DNA from: Aplysia californica
Lineage: Eukaryota > Mollusca > Gastropoda > Aplysiida > Aplysiidae
Direction of reading: 5' to 3'
Length of the DNA: 64,000 nucleotides
NCBI RefSeq assembly: GCF_000002075.1
Contig: NW_004797802.1
Span: 175,468 to 239,467, forward strand
The position numbers and the translations under genes were made by a program. The notes under the pieces are model-generated. The model was not told where the DNA came from. It ran no database searches and was given only the letters and a program-made list of their open reading frames with translations. Of this stretch, positions 1 through 24,972 are shown piece by piece (the stretch's first letter is position 1; each line of letters begins with the position of its first letter).

Positions 1-401
1 GACAGACAGTATTCAGAAAGAGACGGAGAGAGAGAGAAGAGGGGAGGAGTTGATCTTGCGAGAACTTTCGGGCGGGTGAGAATAGCCACTTTCATAGGTA
101 AAAGAGAGATGGGGATGGGATGCTACCCACTATTGAAGTTACTGATCGAGAAGGATCAAGAGGTAGAATTATATTGATAATTGTTGCTGCCAGCCTGCCA
201 AATGAACAAGAACACACTCATTTACATTCCTTTGCCTTTGCCCATAGGTCTATCACTTTTGTGTTTTTACTTGGTAAAATGCCTACTGAGGCTAGATCTA
301 GATTTCTAGATCTAGAATCGAGTCCTGTGTGTGGTATTGATAAAATGATGACTTAAAGACTACATTTATGTGTTTTGTTTCCTTTTTGTGTCGTTTACCA
401 G

Positions 402-13301
<12,900 letters not shown>

Positions 13302-15688
13302 TTTCTCATTTTGTTCATATATATGTACTGTTTTTCATATTCTCTTTGTCCATCTGGGTCCCAGTTATAAATCTTATTCTGGCTGGGGGGGGGGGGGGGG
13401 GGGGGAGAACAAAGCATGGTCCTGCAAAAAAATCTGTTGAGATAATGCTCAGAGTGAAATGATGTCAATTTAAATCATATTTCATGGATTTTTTTTGATT
13501 TTTTTTCCAAGGTACTGAACCAGTTTTAAGACTTTTATCTTCTCCATATTAGTTACCTGAGAATTAAAAGTCTGCACACATAGTTTATTCAGGTTTTTTT
13601 GTTTACCTCTTTTTTTTAAAAAGGAAAAAATCTTAATAGTATAAAGCTCACTATAATGGAATTCCTCTTATGTACCGTATGTAGGGTTCTTTTGTGAATG
13701 TGCTTTAAGATTATGTGGATAGAAGCATTTTGTATGTTTAATTTGAAGAAAAAATGAGATGATTGGTACCGGTATTGAAATAAAGAATTTTTTGGGGAGA
13801 CGAATTCGAAGAGATGTTTTTCAAGTTTAATAGTGTGCTTCAGGTGTGTGACCTCTTATGAATGTGCTTCAAGGTAAATTTGGAAGGATTTTGTCTTTGT
13901 TGTACTGGGAAGAATTGTCAAATTGGCTGGTTTCAGGAATACTGTAATAGGGGGGTGAGACCAACTGGTAGTATTGTTTAAAGTTAAAAAATGGCTTGAG
14001 ATCATGTGTATTGGAAGAAAATGTCAATAAAAAGAAAATATTGACTGACTGCACATTTTTTTTTTTCATGTTGTGTTGTCAGTGTGAAATGTAAAATTGT
14101 TAAATCTGTTACTTTTACTACTTCCATTTGTTTTTTTGCAGGCATTTTGGTGTAGTCTGCTCCTCCTTCTTTTAGATGTTACTATTTTAATTTCTTCACA
14201 AGGAAGTTATGTCTGCTGACTTATTTTTTAACTACATCTTGACTCTTTTTATGCTTCGGAGTTTTCACTATGGGTCATATAATTCCTGAACACATAAATT
14301 CAATCCTAAATGTCAGGAAACTGTAAGATATCTGAAAGATTGATGGTTTGCTTAAAGCATGGATATATTTTTTAAAATGGTTTTGGCCTTCTGCTGTCTA
14401 TGGATTTGTTGGCCATTCACTCTTTCTGGGAATGGGAAACCCTTCAAAGAGCTGTAACAAGCAAAACCATTGTGTTTTTGTTATGTAAATCAGTGAGGAA
14501 GTGGACTCATTTTCTTTTACAAAATGTACAGGTTTAGAAAATTCACTAGCAAAATCCCAGTCTGATGAAAAGGACGATATCCAACTAGCATTGAAGAGAT
14601 TGCAGACTGTATAAAAATGTGTTCCTTTTTATTGTATTAAATTTCAGTCCGTCTCTGTGTGTCTACTTTCATCTCTCTGTTTCAGTCTTCTCTCTACATC
14701 AAGACATAAACAAGCCTTTCTGGTGAGGAATCAAACCACTATATAAGTACCAATGACACAGACTCTTTATCGCAAAATTGTAGATAATAGATTTAAAGTG
14801 ATGAAATGGTCAAAGCATGAATCTCAGCATGTGCATGCCACGAACACATTTACTAGTAGCAGTAAAGCAAGGTGTGGAGAAAATGAATTGTTGCCATCAT
14901 TAGCCAATTAGCGTGTATCCTGGGCCAGAGTTCTACATTATACCATTGGATAAAAAGGCACAAATTACCAGAAATAAATACCCATTACTGTAGGCTTCAT
15001 GACTACAGTTAGTCTATTTTGGACTCTGTTTTTAGTCTTGTCAGAATTTTGTAATATTCGGTTTCCGAGACTTTTGGTTTAAAAAATTTGGAGTTTGCTT
15101 TTAAATACATGTGATGTATATATATGATTAAGCAAGGGAGTCTTCTTCTTCACTTCAGTTCTCACTATCAATAGGATAAGCACAGTTCCTTCAATGGAAA
15201 TTCTAAAAAAAATACCCAACCAATTTGAGGCCTTCTATTTATTCAAAATTGACTGACGGAAGTTGAGAAAGAGAAAATTATATTTCAGCGTCTTATCGCT
15301 CCAACAAAAATACTGTTGAACAACTTACTTCTGTTTATGTGGAAGTAGAACTCTCTGTCTTGAAATAGAGTTTTAGTATTTATATATAAAATTGGAGGAA
15401 AAGATCATAAATAAGAGCTTAATTATCGCTGATCAAACGAGTGACAGCAGCAAACTTTTGAATAAATTTATGGGCTCAGTGCTCTTGAAGTTTCCTATGG
15501 ACAAACTGCCTTTATTCTTGCGGGCCATGAATATACTCCTGTATCTTGGGAGGACAATCTAGAAGTTGACCCATTGGAGCTCCAATGCACCAGACCTCTG
15601 GGCTCAGGCCTCATACTCATAAGTTAGTACTTGTTCTGCAGGAATTTTTGTAGGGAATACATTTTAAGTGGGCTGGTAAAACATATTA
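13302..15688 (+). other. PSMC1 3' UTR and gene-free downstream DNA
   Basis: The PSMC1 stop is followed by AT-rich sequence with a G run at 13385-13405. Candidate poly(A) signals are AATAAA at 13779-13784 and 14026-14031; the second is followed by a T- and GT-rich stretch. Beyond about 14.1 kb I see no gene, only AT-rich DNA with no recognised repeat until 15689. Confidence 0.6.
14026..14031 (+). promoter_or_regulatory. Candidate PSMC1 poly(A) signal
   Basis: AATAAA on the sense strand, with a T-rich and GTTGTGTTG downstream element within 50 bases. An alternative AATAAA lies at 13779. Which one is used cannot be told from sequence alone. Confidence 0.45.
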
Positions 15689-16383
15689 GAGTATAATCCG
15701 CTTATATCAACATGCTTTGGGAAGTGGATTGGATGACCATATATAAAATTTAAAATGTCAATAAATGAATTATGAAGCCAAAGAGGAAAAAACAAGGGCA
15801 GGTCAGCGGTAAAAAGACAACGCTGCTTCTGCAACATGCAGCGAGAGAATGAACGTGAGTGAAGATGTGAAGAAAAGAATAGATCTCAAGGTCCACTAAG
15901 AAGATGATGTAGGCTTACACAACTACACAGTGAAACTAACAAGAGAGGGGGGGGGGGTAGAGTTGCGGTACCAAAGACCAAGCAGCGAGAGGTGAGTGAG
16001 CAATCGGGAATGGGGATAGGGAGGTGATCCCAAGCGCGAGACACGCTCATGTCTGTGAGGCACTGTACTGTGTTGGGGACTACACTGTGTAGGCCGGGAG
16101 GCCCTACATGACCTACTAAAGCCTGGAGTGTCGATATTAGGTGACTTGGCGGGTATGCGGACTTGTTGAAGAACTAATGCGTTGACTGCGGTTGACAGCG
16201 TGGCTTTTCCCCCCCATTTATGTTCGTGGGCGTCGCCATGTACCCATGAAGCATGACGATAAAGCAGAGTGGACCAAAAAAAATGTCGATAAAAGAGAAT
16301 TTGTTTAGTGAAGATATTCAAGGAAAAATTTCGTATGGAAAATATGTTGATACATCGGGTGTCAATATAAGTGGATTATACTA
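15689..16383. mobile_element. pogo-like MITE, family F7 (degenerate ends)
   Basis: The 695-bp segment starts GAGTATAATCCGCTTATAT and ends ATAAGTGGATTATACTA, which are inverted copies, each bordered by TA. The first base differs from the expected C of CAGT at both ends, so it looks older. Internal sequence carries no credible transposase. A (TA)n run follows directly. Confidence 0.55.
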
Positions 16384-16399
16384 TATATATATATATATA

Positions 16400-16475
16400 T
16401 ATACAATCAAACCTCTTTGTTTGGCGCTCATATGACCTTAGGCATTTGCGAGCGCCGAAAACCTCTACTAAAACT
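16400..16475 (+). repeat. SINE/LINE 3'-tail relic with GGCGCTC hairpin
   Basis: TTGGCGCTCATATGACC, then GCGAGCGCCGAAAACC: the same tail as at 7360 and at the ends of the SINEs at 31835 and 57835. GGCGCTC and GAGCGCC can pair as a stem. Confidence 0.5.
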
Positions 16476-16560
16476 TTAAAAAACCCCAGTGTACTGCCAG
16501 CCCCACAACACGTTTTGCTAAAATACGAAAAGGAGCATGTGTATAAATGTAAATATAGTA

Positions 16561-17383
16561 CAGTGGAGTCCACTTATAACGAGTCCTGAAACAACGAGAA
16601 GTCTGTTATAAAGACATCATTCTAAAACCCCATTTTTTCCCCTTCTTTATCTTTGTAAATAAAATATTGCTATAGCGCAATCACATAAACGTGCGAGTCG
16701 GTTATAGCGGTATATTGCTGCTCCTTGCACAGCGCATAGGCCATTGAAACAAGAAAACCTCGCCAGTTGAGAAACTTGTTGGTTATCAAGCGAAACAAAG
16801 AATGAGAGAGCCCATGTGTACCAACGATGATGGCCGGAGCGAATGAGTGGGGAGTGTGTAGCACGCGCAGACACACCGTTGTGAAGCAGAACGCACTGCC
16901 TGATAGTGATAGGCCAGCCTAGTCTAGATTATATCTAGGCCCAGATATCTATCATGCCTCTCACTTCTCCGATGCGGGGATGGAGAGGTCACAGTGCTGT
17001 GATTGATCATGGAGCGAATATGAGGCGTGCGCAAGCAGACGCGGGAACGCACCACAGGGTGTGGTGGGGTGGGGGGAAAACACAGCGAGCGAGTTAGCCT
17101 GGAGAACTTTCGTTCTGATAGCCAACGCCGAGCTGTCAACATCGCTAATGTTAGAGAAAGAAACCTGAATCAATTTTTGATCAAGAAAGACCTAGCGGTC
17201 ATGTTGAACAAAGCCAGCATCGGAGGAGATAATAAAAAGAAATAAACAGAACACCAAGCTCATAGATTAGGCCTACTTTATTATTTCCTTTGAATTTATT
17301 ACTGGATCCCTTACAACGAAAATCCTGCTATAACGGACATTTCGTACCGGTCCCCTCCCTCTCGTTATAACAGGATTCCACTG
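16561..17383 (+). mobile_element. pogo/Tigger-like MITE, family F1, copy 1
   Basis: An 823-bp element starting CAGTGGAGTCCACTTATAAC and ending TTATAACAGGATTCCACTG, flanked by TA. Copies at 26356 (same orientation, also 823 bp) and 45724 (reverse, 809 bp) share the whole length, including the 'gcagacaga'-type GC-rich middle. No transposase frame is present. It lies between the 3' ends of PSMC1 and gene A. Confidence 0.88.
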
Positions 17384-17514
17384 TATTTATTCCTTCGTAG
17401 GGCCATCTGCCAACTAAGTTGTACAGCCCTTATTTAACTAATATTTATATAAATCAGCTCCGCCATACTGCCAGAGGTACACACTGCACACAGCGCACAA
17501 CAACCACTGGTTGG

Positions 17515-18591
17515 CTACTTGATTGCTGATATTTTAAGACAATATGGCATGAATTACCATCTTTATGCTGATGACACTCAAATTTATAAGTCTATTGATT
17601 TCGATCAAATACCACTTTTAGTCGACTCTACTGAACAATGTACTAGAGATTTAAAAATATGGATGACCAGCAATAAATTGAAACTAAATGATGACAAGAC
17701 GGAAATAATGTTGAGTGGAAATACAAAAGCCATTAAAAATCTCCCAGAGCTACAAATTGATATTAATAACCATACCATTCGTTCAAAAAGAAGTCTTAAA
17801 AATCTAGGGGTTCAGTTGGATTATGATATGTCCATGTCCTCCCAAATAAGCCAGCTCAGCAAAAGTATTTACTTTCAGCTTAAGAAAATTGGCAGTGTAA
17901 GAAATTATTTAACTAAAGCAGCAGCCAAGACACTTGTAACAACACTCATTTTATCAAAGTTAGATTACTGTAATGTATTTTTTCCGGTTTGACATCCGAA
18001 AAACTATCAAAGTTACAAGTACTCCAAAATCAAGCAGCAAAATTGATAATGAAACAAAAGAAATCAGCCCACGTAACATCAATTCTGAAAGAACTACACT
18101 GGCTGCCAATAAAAGAAAGGATTAAATACAAAACTGCCGTTCTCTGTTTTAAATGTATAAATGATAGTGCACCTTTTTATCTTAAAACATTCCTGGAATT
18201 ATATAATCCACCTAGAGCCCTTAGATCAGCCTCTGACAATCTAATTCTTAAAACTACAAAACAAAACTACAAAACATACGGCGAGCGTTCCTTTTTGTTC
18301 TTTGGTCCCCAGGTACGGAACGAAATCCCATATAAAATAAGATCTGCCCCAACAATTTCCATTTCCAAAAATCAGCTGAAGCATTTTTTATTCACAAAAG
18401 CATACCTGTCATAATGATGTACTGTGATATATATGCATGTGTATGCCAGACTGTGAGACTGGAGAAATAGCGAGTGAGAATGAGAGAGAGAAAAAGAGAG
18501 AGAAAAGAGAGAAAAAAGAGAGAAAAAAGAGAGAGATAGCGAGAGAGGGAGAGAGATAGAGGGAGAGAGAGAGAGGGAGAGAGAGAGAGAC

Positions 18592-18632
<41 letters not shown>

Positions 18633-18958
18633 ACGGAAATGTTTTTCTATCTGTATAGAATTAATGTTTTAATGAATGTTTCTAGTTACTCACGTTTCAA
18701 CTGTATTTTGACTGTTCGTGAATTTATATTGCATTGTATATTTTTAGTGAACACATTTTCAACCTCACTGCGAGACTGTTTTTCTGGTATAAAATTTTAC
18801 ACATATGCATTTATATTATATGAATAATACTTTGTTTTACGTACACATTTGTGTCGATTAATTTTTAAGATGTGATGTCTTTTCAATGTAATGCGCATTG
18901 AGCATCTTTTAGGAAATGGAAATGCGCAGTATAAATGCTATTTATTATTATTATTATT
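17515..18958 (+). mobile_element. 5'-truncated L2/CR1-like LINE with ATT-repeat tail
   Basis: Encodes the back half of a reverse transcriptase: YHLYADDTQIY (catalytic YADD), KLKLNDDKTEIM, KNLGVQLD, LSKLDYCN, then LQVLQNQAAKLI, LHWLPIKERIKYK and FGPQVRNEIP. The reading frame shifts once near 17987: the first frame ends at 17992 and the next runs to 18414. The 5' end is lost before the palm motif. The 3' UTR includes GA-rich repeats (18480-18629), then GCGCATTGAGCATC...ATGCGCAGTATAAATGC and (TTA)n. The clade is judged from motif style (L2/CR1/Crack group). The copy is defective. Confidence 0.85.
18480..18629. repeat. GA-rich simple repeat inside the LINE 3' UTR
   Basis: About 150 bases of imperfect (GA)n with AAAGAGAG interruptions, between the LINE stop codon and its ATT-repeat tail. 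Confidence 0.9.
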
Positions 18959-19476
18959 GATAATCTTTCTCCCACAAGAAAGACAGAGAGAAAGAAGACT
19001 CTCGGTTCTGAACACATGTGCATGTACGAGACGCTACATATTTTATATCACCAACAAGAAGACACTTTTCAAACGCAGATCACACAGCAGAATCATGTTC
19101 CTTGGTGTTGTGCAGTCGGGACTATACGACAGAGGAACCCCGTTGAACTACTGTTCCGCTTAATTCATGGTCATCCCAAGTCCCAAGGTTGGCTGTATAA
19201 CGACGATTGACAGGATAAAGACTTCATTGTTCCAAAAGATGACAGATTTGACATATGCAGGTACAGTGTTGAAAAGAGATATCTAAGAGTACCATCTGAA
19301 GAATATAATAATAATAACTCTCACACTGCTTGAGGTGCACTTCAGCCGAAGCACATTCTTCCCCTCTCCCCTCTCAACTTTTGAATCAACATGTACACAG
19401 TATTTTAAGATAATGCTTTCCATGTCTACACAAAACCATACAATATAAAAACTTTGCTTGTTACTTTTTAAAACCA

Positions 19477-19482
19477 TTTATT
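19477..19482 (-). promoter_or_regulatory. Candidate gene A poly(A) signal
   Basis: TTTATT on the + strand (AATAAA in sense), 45 bases beyond the gene A stop codon at 19527-19529. Confidence 0.5.
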
Positions 19483-19526
19483 AACAATAAAATACTGCAC
19501 ACAAAACATGAAACAGATTACAATCA

Positions 19527-22500
19527 TCATGAGCCTTTCCCTCTGAACAGGTTCAACAAATTTTCTGCATCATCTTTCGCATCATCAAAGACTCTAGTCA
19601 CAGCATCTCTTTTGTCAATAGATCTGTCAAAGATGCCCCAGTCCATGAGACGGTAGACTGCTCCAACTTGACATACTGTAAAGAAAAGAGAAATGAGAGA
19701 TGACCAATAGCATCTCATAATTATGAAACAATATAATAATAATAGATAGCATTTGTATATTTATCGCAAATCCCCGCTCAACAGCAAGATCTATGCGCTT
19801 CACAATCTATGCTATTACCCCAGCAGACCTGAGAGCATTCTGAAACAACCTCAACTTCCTGGGAAGCATACAGTGCAAGCGGTCATTATTAGGCGCTGAA
19901 ACACTAACATATTGACAAGATCTTTCGCTGTCTATGGCCGGGTAGCCATTCCCACCTGGGTGAAGTGAAGAAAATTCGTGTAAAGTGCCTTTCCCAAGGA
20001 CACAACGTCGGTCCCGCGGCCCGAACCACTGAACCCGCAACCTTATGATTACGAGTTGGGTAGCCTAACCACTAGGCCACCGATGCCACAATAAACAGTA
20101 TGTGTTTTCAGACTCTCATCAATTTTTGAGGACGTGGAGTTTTTTGGTATCATCTTAAAGAATGTTAAGTTGTCTTGTTTTTCGTGATAAAATACCATGT
20201 CTTGAACTTGAATGGAAGTTGAGATATTTGTGATTGAAGGAGTTGGGAGTTGTTGCCTTGTGTCAGATGTACAATAAGCAAGAAATGGCCGCCTCAGTTT
20301 GGTGACTTCCAAAGCTTGGGATTCCTTAGAAAACAGCAAATTTATATTTTTTGTGCTTTGATCAATGTTTTTCAATAGAATCCACACAGAAACTTTAAAA
20401 AATCGATTATAAAAATTGCCTATCGGTTGGAAAAATGTTGGGTTTCTTCAATTTGACAATTTCGATGAGAGCATGATTTCACCACAATGACAAATAAATA
20501 TTATCACTTTGTACCAATTTATTTCAGCCACTAAATCAAATGCTCATTAGAAGTTTAAAAAAGGGAAGCAAAAGCACATATTCAATACATGAAAACCCCT
20601 TAAATTATAAGTAAAGAAATATAGCGTGAGAGAATATTAGATCCTTCCCTGCATGTGCAAACACTTTTTCTTTTTGCATTCACTACAACTAGATTTTACT
20701 TGCCCACATAGGGGCTTTATGAGCCATCAACCGAGTATTCATTGAAGGACTAATCATTGAATGTGATCTACCCGCCAATTTAAAAAAAAGTGGTAAACCT
20801 TAATATTCCAGCACAGTTTTCATGTTAATTACAGTCCATGCCGGCTATAAGCACGGTCGTCGGGAGAAAGCTTAAGCGAGCTTAAAGCCGAAGCATGCTT
20901 GAGTGCGAAGTAGACATAATCCAGAGATTTTCAAGTAGAAAATTTCCCCTGCTATTTCTCTTTGTTTGTAAGTAGGCCTATAGCGGTCCCGCAAAAGTGT
21001 GCACTGTTATTTAGACACCCGCCATGGTAGTTTTTGTTCGCTTGTTTGTTTTTGTTTTGTGGTCGAATGGGAAATGAAAACTTAATTTAGACGGCCAGTC
21101 ACGATACAGCACACTAGGCCTACACACTGCCTGTGCGTACCACTGCCCGCTGTGCCACTCATACCACCGCCTTCATCCCACCTCGCGCGTGATACACAAT
21201 CAGGATTAATGGATAGCGAGGGTCAACAAAGGTGAAATCGCAGCCAGCCTCCCTTTCTAGTCTCCCGACTTTCTTTGTATTTTTTTTGGTCCTGAGTAGC
21301 TTTGCCCTAGGCCTAGGCTAGATCCTATGTCTGCGCGTACGGCTGTGTGCATCTGCCTTCCTCTCCGCCCGTGTGAGTGTGTGTGTCCATCACTTGTGTT
21401 CTTTGTGTTTCTCTTGACACACTCTACTGCTGCGGTGTAGACTGTGTTCGAACTTCGATGGGTCATCATGAAAATATTGACTGTCTTGTAAATGAAGCGT
21501 GCTTGAAGCCGAAGTTACAGTGCTTAAAGGTGTGTAATTTATATAGCAAAAATTTGGTAAGAGCCGTTTAGCGTGCTTGAGTCCGAAACGTGCTTAAAGC
21601 CGGCACAGACTGTACTCATTACTGCCCAGATGCCAAAACGCAATAAATTGTGACTGTGAATCTTTTTTTTTTCTCAACCAAGTTACCATTGAAACAGGAA
21701 AAAGATAAATGATGTCACAACATGAACAATTAAAAAAAGATTTAGGTGTTATTTAGTGACTGAAGGAACTAAAATTTGGGGTAACATTTATTATTTCATA
21801 AAGAGGATGTACTGACTGCCAATTCAGTCCATAGCCTTTAATTTTGCTTACAACTTACCTACTGGTGGAAATCACTGACAAAATTATTTAAAAAAAACAA
21901 CATTTAATGAACTCAACAGTGAAAGCATATAGCTTGCATCAAAAGGCTGATGTTTTATTCTAAGGAAGGACTGCTGATTTTCATGTTTTCTTATGCTATG
22001 CACAACAGGAAGCAATACGAATAAAAGTACAGATATGATAGGCCCATTATATAACAATTAGACTTACAACAGCATAGGCCAGCAGAGCCAGACAGCTGCA
22101 TGTAGATTCGCCATCTCTCCAAATGGGGATTGCTGCATAAGACAAAGAACAAAACAATATGTGTCACGACGTGGTGAAATCAGGCGCTCGTCAAATTTTG
22201 GGCATATAGGGTTATTGGTATCATCTTAAAGCCTGTTCATTTGCCTGCCTTTGGGTGAAAAAAAATATCCAGATATATGTTACATAATAGTCGAAATATT
22301 TGCGATTGAAGGAGGTCAGGTCGCCTAGTTTCAGAGATAAAATTAGCGAGAAAATGGCCGCCAAAGTTTGGTAACTTCCACAGCCTGAGAGTCCTTGGGA
22401 ACTGAAAATTTACATGTTTTGAGGCTTTACTCATTGTTCTTCAGTATAATCCACACAAACATGTGTTTTTAAATGGACATAACAGGTGTTAGCCAAAAAA

Positions 22501-24932
22501 AGGAAATTTAAAAAAAATTGCCAATCGGCCAAAAAAAAAGCTGATTTCTTTGATTTCACAATTATGACGAGTGCCTAATTTAACTACGCTGCCTCACATA
22601 TAAGGTTCCTACAAACGTGCAACCATTGAAGCAGGTGTGATAATTATTTGTATAATATAAACTGCAAGCAGAGGTACTATTGGGGCTGGGAAGTGAAGTA
22701 AAACATTCTGCAGTTTGTTCACAAAATTCAGAAACTAGGATGCCCATGAAAAGCTGAAATCTATATATATATATATATATAGATCTGATCAGTATTTGAA
22801 TTTAAAACTCATCCTAGACAAAAGGTTCAAGGTTCAATTCTCAGGAAAATAAAACAAAGATCAGCATAACCCTAAACTAAGAATTAATATCTTCTTTTGC
22901 AGAGTTTCTTTAAAAAAACAACAACAACACAATAATAAAGTAAGTAAAAGGCAAAATAACAAGCACAAACACTACGTATTGACACTTCGAGAAGACAAGA
23001 CGGGAGAAATATGTGTCACGAAGCGGTGGAATCAGGCGCTCGTCAATTTATGGGCATGTAGAGTTATTGGTATCATTGGAAAGCTTATTCCTTGCCTTGC
23101 TGTCAATAAAAAAAAATTACCATCTTTCTTGAATAGAAATCAAGATGCTTGCCATTGAAGGAGGTGGGGGTCGCCTGGTTTCAGTGGTAAAATTAGCGAG
23201 AAAATGGTTGCCAAAGTTTTGTAATTTCAATAGCTTCAGAGTCCTTGAAAACTGAAAAATGTCGTATTTTGTGGCTTTAATCAACGTTTTTCAGTAAAAC
23301 ATCACATGAAAATATGTTTTTATATGGACTTACAAGGTGTTGAGTCAAAAAAAAAAATTTGATTAAAATGGCCAAACTGGCAGAAAAATGCCTGTTTTAT
23401 CGATTTAATTATTTTGACGAGCATCTGATTTCACTACAATGCCTCACATATCAGCGTCTATAATTTCAACATCCCCATTCCCCCAAGCTCAAGTTATACA
23501 TCTTTATTGGTAGGATGAGTAACAGCTTACATAATTGGTAGGCCTGCTTAATTTTAAAATGTCCACCACAGCATACATGTCAACTCCGACCTGCAATGAT
23601 AGAAACTGTAGGCTTACATTTTCAATGAGCGGAAGTGGAGTTCACTCCAAACATAAATAGGCTACACTTCATGTGGCACAAATAGCGACCACAATTAAAC
23701 CTATTTCCTTAATAAAGATACTCATAGAGAGCTCACTTGAACTATGCTTACCTTCTTCGAAATTTGAACCCTTGCCACATGAGTGCGGCACCAAGAAGTG
23801 AGAAATTAACAACTGTAATAAGCTTCCATCCCATCGTCTCATCATCTTGTAAAGGGACATACTGAAGAACAAATTTTTCCCAAGCTGGTATATCTTTTTC
23901 GTCTCGCACCTGACTTGCTTCCATGGTAAGTTTTTCTACATGCTTCTGTTCCAGTTCCTCTCTCTGCTGCAACCATTCTCGACGGTCCTCCAAGAAAACA
24001 CCACGCCTGGCAGATTCCATTTCTCTTTCCATTGCCGCTCTCTGTGGGCATGAAACAGATATATTGTAAATGAAAGAAGAAAGAACAAAGGGTTAATAAT
24101 CATTCAGTTACTGACAGTACGACAGGTAACAATTGACATAATAAGTTCCAGTGTGTGGAACTTTGATGTGGTTGAAAATGTGAGACAATCCAAGACACTT
24201 GATCTTGCCCTTTTGCTGTACCAGTACAGTAAACACTCAACATTGTCTCAATGAATGCATTCAACTTCTAGTTTAATGAAAATACAGAGGTCAAACACCT
24301 CATCTTTTCAGTATGACAAAACATAAAACTGTAAGTTATAAGCACTTTTTTCTTTGTTGTAAATACATGTACCAATGCAATAATAGCCTTCTCTTTTTCT
24401 GTTGTACTCTGTTTCTGTCTAATAGTCTTGCAAATTTTCTACAGCGCAAAATCAGACAGACATTCATTTATCTAAAAAAACATGTATTTTCAGAAAACAT
24501 AAAGAATGTTTACACTTCTTCAAACTGGTCACTCACCCTGAATATTTCCCATCTGAAAAGTCCTTCTCGCTTGCTCTGGAAACATTTGATAGTAACACAT
24601 AGTTAAGGGAAAATATTTGAATCACAAAGAATCAGCATTGTAATACAGTGGAAACCTGATGTAACAGGGATGGTGGGACCAGAGAAAAAATCCTGTTAAT
24701 GTTATATCAGATCCCTGTTAAATCAGAAATGCAAGGGAAGTTGGTATTGTGGACTAATCAAGCTGTATTTATTCATGGGAAGTATCCCATGGCCTGCGCA
24801 TGACACATTCCGCATGCGTTTAGCTAAGCTTAGGACTAGATCGAAGTCTGCAGCACATCGCAGCCCTCTCTCGCTTCACCGGCTGTGTGTGCTTGCAGTG
24901 GCGTGGTTTGCGTGGGCTTGCTCCATCACTAC

Positions 24933-24972
<40 letters not shown>

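Noticed and set aside
109-138. ATG at 109-111 as the start of PSMC1
   Set aside because: There is no GT donor near enough to join it to exon 402-458 in phase.
15923-16321. 132-codon - strand frame
   Set aside because: It lies inside MITE F7, has no family resemblance, and reads through low-complexity G/C runs.
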